DNA of 64,000 nt. Source: Morella rubra. Taxonomy: Eukaryota; Streptophyta; Magnoliopsida; Fagales; Myricaceae. The position numbers and the translations under genes were made by a program. Below the pieces are notes generated by a model that had not been told where the DNA came from, ran no database searches, and was given only the letters and a program-made list of their open reading frames with translations. Positions 49,959 to 62,738 of this stretch are shown piece after piece (within the stretch, counting starts at the first letter, position 1; each line of letters begins with the position of its first letter). The DNA lies in assembly GCA_003952965.2 (NCBI GenBank), contig CM025850.1, positions 26,231,797 to 26,295,796 of the forward strand, given 5' to 3'.

Positions 49959-52900
49959 GGTAGTGGTCAGCACGATATATTACGGGCCCCTGCGCCTGGA
50001 AATCCCACCAACCACACCCCACCTACCCAAAAAATGTAGGATAAAACTTTTCTTGTATTTGCAGGTAGTGAAACCGTTTTAGTGTTAAAAAATTTGGCCA
50101 ATGCTGTGTGTGGGTCAATTATTATCTGGCTGAGAATAGTAGGATCTGTCACACTGGATGTGACTACAGTTAGTAATTGTTGTTTGTTCAGCAAAATAGT
50201 AACACAGAGATTATTGTCTCTTACGTCAGAGAATGGTGGGTGCAATTTCCTCACGTTTAAATTTCAGAAGGACAGAAATGGGTTTATTCCTAGCCGTATC
50301 AACACCGATTCTGGATCGAATGCTTACCCTGATCTGTTAGATAGCTTCATGATGTTAGCGGATTATTCACTTGTGAAACTCTGTTGTCGGAGTGAATAGT
50401 TCTTCGTTGAAATTAACGGACGTGAGAGTGAACAGTTCATGGGGAAATATTCTGCGTTCAAAGTGTATGCCTTGGAAGCATCAAATAAGGAAGCTAATTG
50501 GGTCAATGTAAGACGTCAAAATCTAGATACTGAAGTGTGTGGCTTGATAAAGGTTTGACCAGAGTGTTGAAGGGTCGGAGCAGTTTTATGGAGGTTTATT
50601 TCTTTGATTTATCTGTTATCTAATCCGGTAAACTGAGTCGTCTGGATTTTGATTATGCCGCATTTTGACTAAGTTTATTGAGATTGTGCAAGTCATGCTA
50701 TCCAAACTGGGGGTAATTTGATTAAGTTAAAGTTCTGAATAGGCTGGATCATAAGATGATAGGAATCTATAGATAATATTCGGAAATTTAAGATTTTGAA
50801 AGCCAATTATCACTAAAGTCAGGGCTTAACATTGGGTGCTATTTTGTTTGTTTTGGGGTTATTTATATAATAAAATCTGATCTGTCTATAGTATATTAAA
50901 AGTAATAGTAATCTTTTATGACTACGAAAATGATCATCCTCCTCATAAAACATAATTTTACTGATTATGATTTTTTTGGTCCAAATGAAAGACCATTACC
51001 ATTTTATTTCTTCTATTTTTTTTGTTTCAATTATCTCTGTTTAGAGGACTGAGATATGGTGCTAATCATCACAACAATCAATGCACCATATGAATGTTTG
51101 TAACGCTTGAAATTTTCTTGCAGACTCTAGTCGTAGTGCGATTGGCAATGTAAATCGATACATTATAAGACACGCAGAAACACATTTGTATTCGTATATA
51201 GCGTGCTATAACTCGTATTGTTCTTGTGGATAGACTTAATCGTCATTCCGGAGGATCAAAACATCGCTGTCTCTGTTGGTACTAGTATATTCATACTCAA
51301 AACAAGAAAAACGAGGTCAGGAGGAAATCAAAAGAAATTTCTGCATTGAAAAGGGGCGACACATATTATACCGATCGCGATAGCATGGCAGCGCAATCCC
51401 AAAATTGGTCAACAAGGATCACGTTTTTAAAGTTCACGCACTGGTTGTAACACGAGCCCCCTACTTTTTACTTTGACCTTTATATTCAGGAAGCTTTATG
51501 AATAGATCCAAAACGTTTGAAGTCCCTGCTTCATTTCATAAGCTAGTGAGTCATGATCCTATTCGCCCTCTCATCTCTCTCTTCTGATTTTTCAGTCTCT
51601 CAATGTTTAGAATACCATGGAATACATTTCTTGGCTATTCGTGATCTGCCATAGGCTGGAAATCAGAAGACCTCTTTGATTCGCAGAAGGATACTAAGTC
51701 AGGAGGACTGGCAGGCTCCTCTCAATAGCGGGACTTCATGACGGAAAAGCCCGGCACGTATAGATGCTCGGTGGAGGGATACAGTACGGACTCGACGCAT
51801 ATGGCTTGAAAGATGATGAAGCTTTTTGGCAGGTACAGGATTACTCCTGTACTCGGTAGGGTTACAGTAAGTGTTCCGATTTGGAATGGCAATCATAAAG
51901 TGGTGTGGCTGTAAACAGGAGTATGCCGACGAGCGGAAGTGTTTATATGGATTTACCGGCTTGCTTAGTTTGCACGATAAGGAGTCACAGGTATTTGGAA
52001 ATAGTATAGGTTGTATGGTTTTTGGTTACCATTCACCGGTGGGACATAGGCGGTGGGAGGTCTGTTTTGGGCTATTTAGAGTTTTTGTAGTATTCTGAGA
52101 TGTTGTCTGTATATGCTTATTGGGCAGATTGTATGCTAGTAAATAGCATATGTGAAGCGGGAACCGAATATCAAGTATTTGAAATAATCAGTCTTGTAGT
52201 CTTTTACTATTGTTGATGACATGTGTGCTTGACTAAACAACTAGAAAAGAATTCTCCTGATTGAAAGGCATTCAGTAGCTCTAACGCTGAAACGGTCCTT
52301 CAAGGAATTGATCATCAAAGATATCTAATTAATTTATACTAATTAGTGAGTCTAATATCCTGGAGGGTATTAAATATGTATGGATAAGATAAGGAGAATA
52401 TACCTTCTAAAGGAGGTGATTTTATAGTATTAGACCACAATAGATAGCTTCTGTACTTATTCATACATAGGTGCTTCAGTCGACTGTGAACTTTCCAAGG
52501 CCATTGCACAATATTCTTCGGGAATGGAAGAGACCTCCGTTCAAAGGTAACTAGAAAGCTCCACCCGGCCCCACGACCACAATTTAATGATAAGTGTGAA
52601 CATGTCTCAGTGCTATTGCTTTATTGGAATTACAATATTGTCAATATATTTATGAGGAGTTCCTAAAGGCCAATCTTAGTTGAGCTTATTTTGGCCTAAT
52701 TGAGACTCAGAAGCATAGCATGACGGAAAGGTGCGAACTCACAAATGGAGGCAATTAAAACATGTAGGATTATATAGGCAGGGTGATTGATAACACAGGA
52801 TGCACGCCATATGGTCTCGTGTTACTGGAATTTCGGTATGGCCTGTGGCATATTCACATTTGAATTGTCTGATTTATGATGCCTTGTTCCTAGAGAGCAC

Positions 52901-55403
52901 GGCCGTACAAGCCCTCTTTTCGTTCTTCTTTGCTACTGTGAAAAAGAACAGCTTAATCATCATCGGTTTATTATTTTTGTTCATTTTTTCCTCCCCGTCC
53001 CATAAATAATCAAAAGTTGGGATTTCACTGTGAGTATCAAAGGGACGTCCTATACTATCAAGTTCTTGGAGAATGAGTTGGGGAATTCTAATGTTTTGTT
53101 CTGATTAATTCACTTATTGACTTTATCTAATGTTTAATTATATCTCTCCTAAACTTATATATGTATTTAATATGTTCATGTAATTCCACAGTGACTGTTC
53201 AAAATAATATAAAAATTATTGAGATATAATCCTTAGCTTAAGGTTCAGTCATCATATATAAAGGTCCTGTCTATCTAAAATCATGTTAATTTTTTAAGAC
53301 CTATTTTTTTTAAAGAATAAATATATTAAGCCAATTAGTGAATTGAATAATTTCAGTATTAACTTTTATTACTATTCTGGTATTGGGATTTTAAATTTGG
53401 TATTACATTTACATCAGTCAAAAATTCTTGAACATTCCAAACAAGTTTTATTAGGTTTATGATTAGACTTAATCTAAAATAACAGTTGTTCAAAATCAAA
53501 AAGTTAAAACATGTAGATGTAACGTAGGAGCTTATTTCTTTATAATTTTGAACTATCTTGGAAACGTGGTTCGGATTATAGTTGGTTTTTAAGTATTTTG
53601 GGTATATCTTAGATTGTAAACGGGGGAAAACGGAAAAATTTCGGTGAGTTCTAAGCTCTTTGGTGTGTGAAGAATATTATTAATACAGTTCTCAGGATGT
53701 GCTTAGTGGAACTGGGTGGTCTAATTTAGTAAATTTTATTGAGATTTTTCTAGTGTAATTTGTTTGATTGTGATGAGTACAGAATCTTCTTTCAGTCACT
53801 CTGCGCATAATCTTGTTAATTTAATTAGTTCAGAAGCTCGGAGAGAAGAGTTAAAAGGGCTAAGATTTGAAAAATGCATTGCATTTTCACAAGGTTGTTG
53901 ATATCAATGAAGGAACCAGTTTCAACGTGTGAGGAATATCAAAAGTTTTGGCTCAGGGAATAGAATTCTATAGGATTTAGTGTTTGTAAATTTAACAAAT
54001 GGATTCCTTCTCTTCTCTATCACTATTTCAAGGACTAACTACACTCGAGGTTATTTAAACAGACATATTAACTTATTCCTTTAAGACATATCAAATAAAA
54101 TACTTTGAGGATGATATACGGTTTAATCGCATATCATGCTTCCTTCTACCTCCACCAAAGAATTTTATAAATAATATCGATAACAAGCTCAGAAACGAAG
54201 TACCCTTTTACTACTAGGATAAAGACCAGGAGTTATCTGATTGAGGTCCATAGTTATCCACATACAAAGTAGCATATTGGTTTCTATGATTCTTTCAGAT
54301 TGTTCTACGTGTTACTATACATTTTGTACATAGTAAGGATTGGGGTCGATAGATTGCCCAAATATACCCAGAATTCACCAGGTGTGTGGAGAGTTACTCA
54401 GAACGATTTTGAACATTTCGCACGGGTCAGAAAATTTCGGATTCAATCAGGTACTATGTGGAGTGATGTAGAGCCCACAAGTTGTTGGTCGTTGCAAGGT
54501 CAGTTTGAACGAAAAAAAGGCCAAATCATTGTGCTGACACGGATAGCTAGAGACGAAGATAGATGTACCCATAATCTTCTATCAACGAGAAACTGCTTCA
54601 TTGACGCAGTGAAGACGTTCGGCTTATTCTTCTAAGGAAATTCAGTTTTACAGTTCGGTTTTTTTGTCTTCTAAGGTTTTTTTCCTTTGTTGCTCGGATT
54701 TGCTGAGGTTTAGGGTGGAAAGAATTGGATGCGAACAGAAGGAAGCATGGAGAGGAGGAGGAAGCTTGTCGGAGAATAGATGAGAGGCCGGAATATTGAG
54801 CGGCAATATCAGGGCAGGGTGGAAGCGCAGTGGATATATATAAGGAAAGAAGCCGTGAAGAAGAATGTCTCATTGTTGTTATTGATTAAAAGATATATGA
54901 GGCGCGTAACGTTAGTTTTGGATACATGGTGCGGTATTGCCGGTAGAGTGTTTGTGATAGGGCCCATGTAAATTGTGCTTCATATGTCATTTGCGAGGAC
55001 AATGTCCTCCGGGTACTTTTATGAGTTGGTCAAAGGGTCTAAACTTGCTGAACTGACCAAAAAGTACTTTATTTCGTACTTTTCTAAAAAGTTTTCTCTC
55101 TGGAATGAATTAGATTGCTTACACTTTGTTTCGCCTTTATCCCTCATATTGATACTCCGTTTTCCCCTTTGTTAACTGATTTTCCATGTTCGTCTTGGAG
55201 CGGTTTTCCCTCGTGTGCTCGTGAGTTGCCTAACCTGGTTCGGAGTGGTTCGAGATTAACTGGTTTTCATGGGGGAATTAGGATCAGTCTCACGAGCTAC
55301 TGGTATTGGGCTCGGATTCGCAGTCTTATGGGCTTAATGGGGCCGTGTTCCCTCGTGCTTTGGGCTATTTATTTATGATCCGATTCCAGTAACATAAAAA
55401 AAA
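49959..55403. other. Intergenic, no gene recognised
   Basis: AT-rich with scattered short frames (51871-52098, 54300-54635 plus strand; 51896-51699 minus strand). None shows a domain motif, and codon-level splice logic was not found. The 54.7-55.4 kb part is slightly GC-richer and may be decayed transposon or gene-leader DNA. Confidence 0.45.
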
Positions 55404-55644
55404 GGCTAAATTTGTTCGTATTGGGGTTTGACTTTTTCCCAGTTTGGTCCTCAGGGTTAGATTTTCCCTAAAAACATCCCTGCGGTGAGGATTCGTTACC
55501 AAATAGATCCTGGCGTCAATTTTTGGACGGAAATGCACACGTGGTCAGTTTACACGTAGATGCAGTCTGGATTTTATTTTTAAACTCAAGTCGCAATGTG
55601 AAACGTGTCAATATAAATAATAAAAATTTTTTTTTAAAAAAAAA

Positions 55645-55677
<33 letters not shown>

Positions 55678-56190
55678 TGGATCGGGGGAGACCCGATACT
55701 TCCGTGAGGCTACGGTGAGCCCTCACCGCCAATCTGCGCCATGGCTCGCCAGCGAGAGGGAAATTTCTCAACATGCCGGACTTGGGGCGTGGGGGATAAT
55801 CCGCAGAAGCGGTTGCGGAGATGGGAGGTCAGCGCTGAGCGCCGGCGGGAGGAGGGAGCTCTTCGTGGCGCTCAGTTCGGGCGCCGCAGTGGGTGGGAGG
55901 GGCTCCACGGAAATGGATGAGGATTCCCGATCAGTTTTTTTTTTTTTTTTTAATTGAGATTTTAGATTTTTTTTTTTAAATATTTATTTTTATTTTTGTA
56001 TGACACGTGTCCGTTGTGATTGGTGAGTATTTTTTAAAATTAGCTGTCAGTGCCCGTGTAACCGTTAGGCCAGTATGCATCGTCAAAGTGACGCAGATAT
56101 TATTTGGTAATGGGTTATCCAGGGTTGTTTAGGGAATGAGCTGGGGAAAATGGAAAAGGTAAAACTCAGGGAATGCGGACTAATTTACCT
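55404..56190. mobile_element. Pack-MULE-like element carrying a GC-rich passenger
   Basis: The left end (GGCTAAATTTGTTCGTATTG) and the right end, read inverted (GGTAAATTAGTCCGCATTCC), are diverged terminal inverted repeats. They stay alignable for about 260 bp, including GCGTCA and ACGTGTCA...AAAAAATCT blocks. The flanks TAAAAAAAA and TAAAAAATA are a 9-bp duplication with one mismatch. The centre, 55678-55942, is strikingly GC-rich (for example GCGCTGAGCGCCGGCGGGAG) in an AT-rich region, which suggests captured gene sequence. Its frames on both strands have no recognised motif. Length is about 787 bp. Confidence 0.72.
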
Positions 56191-59100
56191 AAAAAATAAC
56201 AAGTATTTTTTTAACAAGATTAATTTAGAAAATAGGTTTCCAAAATTAATCTGAATGTTCCTTTTATTATTTTATAAATAAAGTTGATATAGGAGAGATT
56301 ATGTTCATGCATTTATAATTTGAAATAAGTGGTTTAGTTTTTGTTTGTTCCTAGTTGAAATTTTTGAATCTTGGAAATGAAGGTGAGATTTGCATTTAAA
56401 TATTTCTATGTAATGATGACTGATCAGAATATTTTAGACTTAAATTGTAGTCCTATTACACCTTTTTTTCATGATTTTAGAGATAATTTTATATGTAGAT
56501 CTGGGTAACGACTTTGGTCCACTTTCTAATTTGGTATTTATCCTTATTTTTCTCATTTAATTAATATTTATATTTTAATGATTAATAAATTTTATTGTAC
56601 ATTTTGTAGCATTTGCTATAATATAAGGATAACATGAGACATGTCATAGCTAAAGATTCATTGGAAAAGAAATGGTTTCCCGACAAATGAAAAAGTGGAA
56701 ATCACGAGAACGAGACAAACGGAATGATAGCATTTTTTAGATAAAGTTGAGGTTTTCGAAACCCAATCTGCTTTTGGGGTATCTGTTGGGTATTTAACCG
56801 TGTGAGATCCAATGGTTCTTAGCTTTATGTCAGGATTAGGAATTAAGTATTAAAAGGTTTTATTTCTATAAATGAGAAAAATGTTACGTTATATATTTAA
56901 CGAAAAATTGAAATATTAATTCAAAAACTAATATTAAGAGGTGTATTAATTTGTCTTTTTTCTTTTTCTTCTATCAAATTAGAAGTAGAAACATTGGTAA
57001 GGAAAACTTTTAGAAGGATATTGGTAATGGAACTTAACCGGTAATGATAAATAGAAAGACATTTATTTTTGAAGTATAGAAAACTTTTTTATTATTATTA
57101 TAATAAAAAAACCGGTACACCAACATACCCATCTGTGGTATCACCAATGGAGTTTTATTTTTGTCTGAATCAATGGGACTAAAAATGCTCTTGGATGGGT
57201 CAGTTAATGGAGGACAGATCTTAAGTATAGCATAATATCTTCAACATGTTTGCAATAGAATGTGCTTCCCGTTTTATCGTTTTACTGGAATACGTTGAAT
57301 TGATTATATCATAGTTGTTTGTTTGGATATCTTTTCTTTATGGAGGTGGGATTAGTGGTACGGAAAACCAGATCATTTAGTTTTGAAGCATTATATAGTA
57401 AGCTATGAATATCATGTATTGTTGATGGCATTGATGTAGATTATTACACATTCTGTAAGCGGAAGTAACATTGCTGATTTGTGTTCAGTATTGTTAATAT
57501 GTTCCACGGATATTGGTTGTTAAATACAATTAAATTAAAAACTCTCTTTCAGAACGAAAATTTTGAAAGGTAAGATAAAGAAGTCAAGGGGTTGGTGTGG
57601 TTGTTTGAAAAAAGAGTTGATATAAAAGTTATTAATGAGAAGAGAGAATGAAATGTTGGAATTGTTCGTTATTGAAGATTTGCATGTTACTAGAATATAT
57701 TGCTAGAATATAAAAAAAATTTGTATTATAAATTATTCTAGAATAAGCATTAAGCTCGCCGTGTGTGTCAAATATGTTGTAATTTAAATTTATATTCTTA
57801 TTGTCGTTGGATTGTTAAATCTTTTTTGCGCACTTTATTTTACTTTCTTTGTTAATCTACTCAGTTCATACAATTAATATCTATAGTTGTTTTATTCGCT
57901 TCTATAAAAAAAAAAAAGAAGTAGAAAAAAACTTTTTTCTTATTCCTTGTTTCCTGACACTATTACTTACTACTCTTAATTTTATATTTATTATTTTTTT
58001 ATTCTTCTTTTATTAATTTTTTTAAACACAATATTGCATTACTCATCTCTTTCACCTTCTTTTTTTATTTACTATTTTCTTTTTTATTAATACATATACA
58101 TATGCATAATACTCTTTCCTATTAATATTTTCTAATACTGAACTTCCAGATTTTTTATGCAGAATCCAATGCCTAACAATTCCAGTTAGGAATTATGTCA
58201 ATTCCAAAAGTTCGGTAAGCACGCATGCATCTTCATACTTCGTATTCCTTCTCTTTCTCACTTGGATAATTCAAGTTCGAAAGAGAGGAATATAATTAAA
58301 AAATTATTTTATTTTTTGAAATACAATAAAATAATTACTAATCCAAGTATTAAGTAACTGACAATTTATTAAAAAAATGATATTTTTTTAAAATAAATAG
58401 AATGAATAAATACACTTTTGCACCTCATAAGTCTTGATACTTTTATTTTAAGCTATTATTTTCGACACATTATATCCGTTACATATTAATTATGCCATTT
58501 TGCATTTTCAATGACAATTTCTTTTTTGTCAAATTCAAAAAAAAAAAAAAACCTGTTAAATTTATTATTAAAAAAAAAAAAAAAAGAACATGAGAACAAA
58601 ATATTCGGGTTCAATTTGATTTAGGAAAAGAAAATGATGCAGCGTGAGGGCCACATATGGCGCAGCCTGTACAAGAGATGCACAAGACAAAAGTCAGTCC
58701 ACCACCGCGTCTATGCTTGGCTTCTTACAACATGGTAGGGTATACAGAAATTGCTACATTTGGTCCGTAGTAGCTAAAAAACATTGACTTGAGTTTTTCG
58801 CCGTTTAATTAGGAAGGCCATTGCGTCCATTTTGGTTCATGGATCGAAATAAATTTTATGCATAAGGCATAAGGCCAACTGGCCGAGTAGGACTGAATTA
58901 ATTATACCCAAGTAAATTTAAGACAGTTGAAATAATCAAACATTTTACACACGAGATAAATCAGAAAAAATTGAATTTTGACCCACAATGTACGTGAGAA
59001 AGCATACCCACTTGCCAAATCAAAGCACCTAAAAATTTGCTTCTCATGTGTCTCGATTTTTTTCTTGTGAGGAAAGCTGTAAACTCTTTGTCCCACTGCA

Positions 59101-59974
59101 TGTGCACGCCTCTCTGCTCACACACACTTGTTATTCCCTTGAGACAACTGGCAAGGAATTAAGAAAACCGATATATATATATATTATTTGATTTCGGGTC
59201 GACTAAAGAAAAGACTAATTCAAATATTCGAAAGAAGGTCAAGGTCAAGGTCAAGGTCAGTAATTCTAATCAACATGGATTAATTAAATTTTATTTGATT
59301 CTTTATTTTCATCGCCTAACAAGGAGTTGACCATTTACTAATATGTCATTGGACTCTCATTTCGTTTTTTTATTTCGTGATCAGAATAGGTAATTATGAT
59401 GCATTAGGGATTGTATAAGCATGACAACCCCCCCCCCCCCCCCCCCTTCTCTCCCAAAACCAGAAAAAAAAAGAAGGAAAAATATTAGCTTTGGTATGTT
59501 TCCTCCTTCCTAACGAATTGCCGTACCTCCAAATTGTATTTGTATTTTTAGTATATGCTGAACCAGCATTAATTCAAAGGGGTATAGTTTTCAATTTTCT
59601 TCTAATTGTGCGCCGTAAACTATATAATATGGCAAGTTAATCCAGTTAATTTCTTGAACTTGGGAAGATATACATTAATATATGCTAGATGAATTCAGAG
59701 CTCCTGGAACGCGAATAAAAATAATTAGTGAAGGAAAGAGAGAGCCACCCTCAAGGTTTGAAAGATTCACGATTTATGAACGTGTGGTTCTCGGAAGTTG
59801 GGCATGTTGTCCTGCTTTATTTGTCTTGTTAGAAATCACGACCGAATTAATGAGACTGGTACCTATAAAACAGTATATACCTTCAGAATGGGATTTCATG
59901 CTAGAACCTATTCTTCTTCTGAACGAAATAAACAGTGGAGAAGAGAGAACTTAGACAGAAATCCATTTCTTTTC
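56191..59974. other. AT-rich intergenic, no gene seen
   Basis: It contains many T/A homopolymers, four copies of AAGGTC (59235-59258) and a 19-base C-run (59428-59446) that would be a G-run on the minus strand. No coding or transposon signature was recognised. Confidence 0.55.
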
Positions 59975-62292
59975 ATGGATTTAGTCGTTCTGTTTATCAT
60001 TCTCTCTGCATTTTTCACTGCTTCGGCTCAACAAATAGAGTCTAATGTAAGCCGAGGATCTTCTCTGACACCGACCACCAACTCAAAGTGGTTGTCACGT
60101 TCTGGTGTCTACGCCTTTGGATTTTACAAGCAAGGCAATGATACGCTGTTGGGATTTTTCTTGCTGGAATTGATCCTGAGAAAACTGTTGTCTGGACTGC
60201 TAATCGCGATGAACCTCTAGTCTCCAGCAATGCTACCTTGCTTTTCGAAACGGATGGCAGGCTCCTCCTGCAAGGGACACGAGGGCGCGTCGTCATAGCT
60301 GCTTCAATTGGGGCAGCTTCCTCCGCTTCCATGCTTAATTCAGGCAATTTTGTGCTCTATAATTCTGATCAACAAATAATATGGCAGAGTTTTGATTACC
60401 CGACGGATACCATTTTATCCAGTCAGCGTCTCTTAGCAGGCCAACAGCTGCTTTCTAGTATTTCAGAATCTGATCACTCAACCGGTATCTTCCGGCTTAA
60501 GATGCAAAGCGACGGAAACCTTGTTCAGTACCCGGTGGACACTCCAGACACAGCTCCATATGCTTACTATGCATCTGGGACAGGCTGGCAGTGGGGATAA
60601 CGGGACGCTAAACCTTGATGCCGATGGCTATCTGTACTTGCTCAACGGTACTGGTTACAACATGAAGAATCTTACCAATGGAGGATATACGACAACAGAA
60701 ACTATTTATCTCATGAGAATTGATGCCGATGGGATATTCGATTGTATTCACATAATTTGAAGCAGAGTGGAGACTGGTCAATCAGATGGTCATCTTCATC
60801 TGATAAGTGCGATCCCTAAGGGTCTATGTGGACTAACGGTTTCTGTGTTCTGAATGATCAAGAGGCTTCATGCCAATGTCTTCGGGATTCGCAATGGTAC
60901 ACCCGGGGAACTGGACGCAGGCTGTGATAGGAACTTCACCGCACAAAGTTGCCAAAGCAACGATGTATATAATGAATACACTGTCGAGGAACTGGCTAAC
61001 ACCATCTGGGAAGATGTTTCATATTCTGTTCTGCAATCAACAGTCAAGAAGATTGCCAACAGGCCTGCTTAGAGGACTGTAACTGTGAAGCTGCGCTATT
61101 CATAGGCAGCACTTGCAGAAAACAAAGGCTTCCATTGAGATATGGGAGAAGGAAACTGGATGATTCAAGCATTGCTTTCATCAAGGTAGGTGTAACTGCC
61201 CCCATTAATGCACCTGGAAATATGCCAAAAGAAACAAGAGATACCTTCGCGTGGACATCTTAATTATAAGTGCCTTTTTTATTGCTTTTGGAAGTATGAT
61301 GTTGGTAATTTCCGGCATTGTATTTTACAAGAATCATTTCTGGTATAGAAAGCTCTCTTGTAATGGACATGTCGAGCTGGGTGAGGACTTTGCTCCACGA
61401 TCATTTATGTATTCGGAACTCGAGCAAATGACTGGTGGTTTTAAGGAAGAGCTTGGCAGAGGGTCATTTGGCACAGTTTATAAAGGGGAAATATTGAATG
61501 GCCGGAAGGTTGTAGCCGTCAAAAGTTAGAGAAAGTGTTGGCTGAAGGTGAAAGAGAGTTTCAGACTGAGATGAAAGTTATTGGGAGAACGCATCACAGA
61601 AATCTAGTCCGTCTACTCGGGTATTGCCATGATGGAACTCAAAGGCTTTTGGTATACGAGTACATGAGCAATGGGTCCCTTGCGAATACACTCTTCACGT
61701 TAGAAAAACAACCTTGTTGGGATGAAAGAATGCGAATTGCTCGCGACATCGCAAGAGGAATCCTTTATCTTCACGAAGAGTGTGAGCGACAGATCATTCA
61801 TTGCGACATAAAACCTCAGAACATTCTCATGGATGACAACGGTTGCGCAAAAATATCCGACTTTGGATTGGCAAAGCTGCTGACGCAAGACCAAACCAGG
61901 ACCTACACTGGCATCAGAGGGACAAGGGGGTATGTCGCACCAGAGTGGCATCGGAAGCTGCCATCACAGTCAAAGCAGATGTTTACAGCTACGGAATTGT
62001 GCTGTTGGAGATCATATGTTGTCGGAAGAGCGTCGAGATGAATCTACCCGAGGAAGAAGCTATTCTTGAAGAATGGGTCTACCAATGTTTTGAGGATGGT
62101 GACCTAGATAAACTACTTGGAGATGAAGCCGTTGACAAGAAACAACTGGAGAGAATGGTGAAGTTGGGAATTTGGTGCATTCAGGATGAGCCATCACTCT
62201 GACCTTCAATGAAGAAAGTCCTACTCATGTTGGAAGGTACTGTGGATATTCCAGTCCCTCCCAGCCCTTCTTCTTTTTTCAGCGTGATCTAG
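59975..62292 (+). pseudogene. G-type lectin S-receptor-like Ser/Thr kinase pseudogene
   Basis: It starts MDLVVLFIILSAFFTASAQQ (signal peptide). The B-lectin domain follows in another frame (KTVVWTANRDEPLVSSNATL and QQIIWQSFDYPTDTILSSQR), then the Cys-rich EGF/PAN-like region (NGFCVLNDQEASCQC and DCNCEAALF), a membrane segment (FGSMMLVISGIVFYK) and a kinase: [16 protein letters not shown], the catalytic loop [12 protein letters not shown] (non-RD), SDFGLAK and YVAPEW. The family is single-exon and about 800 residues, and the layout here is complete. Frame breaks occur near 60150, 60590, 60742, 60885, 60918, 61050, 61245, 61525 and 61968, plus stops at 60817 (TAA) and in DEPSL-TGA-PSMK near 62200, where CGA would encode Arg. 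Intact members are plasma-membrane receptors in defence and stress signalling. This copy cannot make a protein. Confidence 0.95.
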
Positions 62293-62738
62293 GCGGCTCT
62301 TACCTGATTGAGCCTCGCAATTGGCATGAAAAAGTATTAAGTTTCCCCACAAGCTATTTATACTTCCACGTCATGAGTATGCGTCTCTTCATTGCTGCAT
62401 TTTTCTTTCTTGGTTCTGTTCTTGAATTCTCTTGTTGTAGTTAGTTTGTCTTGCTTCTGGATAACTCTTTCTGTTGGCAATTATGCAACACTTGTACGAC
62501 TCAATTAAGTTATTAGCTAGCCATATAATTATGAAGAACAGCATGTACGAGTCATTTCTGATGTTCAACAAGTTTCCTAAATCAGGGGCAAATAATGCAC
62601 TGTTTTTCATTGCACTACTCCAATCATGACTTCCTATATTTCTAACTGTGTCATAGGGAAGCTCCCAGTAGGCCCTTTGGTTGTGTATATTGGGTTTGTT
62701 CCGGATGGTGTTGGTGTCTATTTTAGTCTACTTCTTTG
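62293..62738. other. Downstream of the kinase relic, no gene
   Basis: 3' flank of the receptor-kinase pseudogene with short frames only. Ends at the target site CTTCTTTG of the next element. Confidence 0.6.

Noticed and set aside
55523-55957. 144-codon frame with poly-Lys and poly-Phe ends
   Set aside because: It runs through poly(A) and poly(T) parts of the Pack-MULE-like TIRs; only the GC-rich core is of interest, and no motif was recognised.
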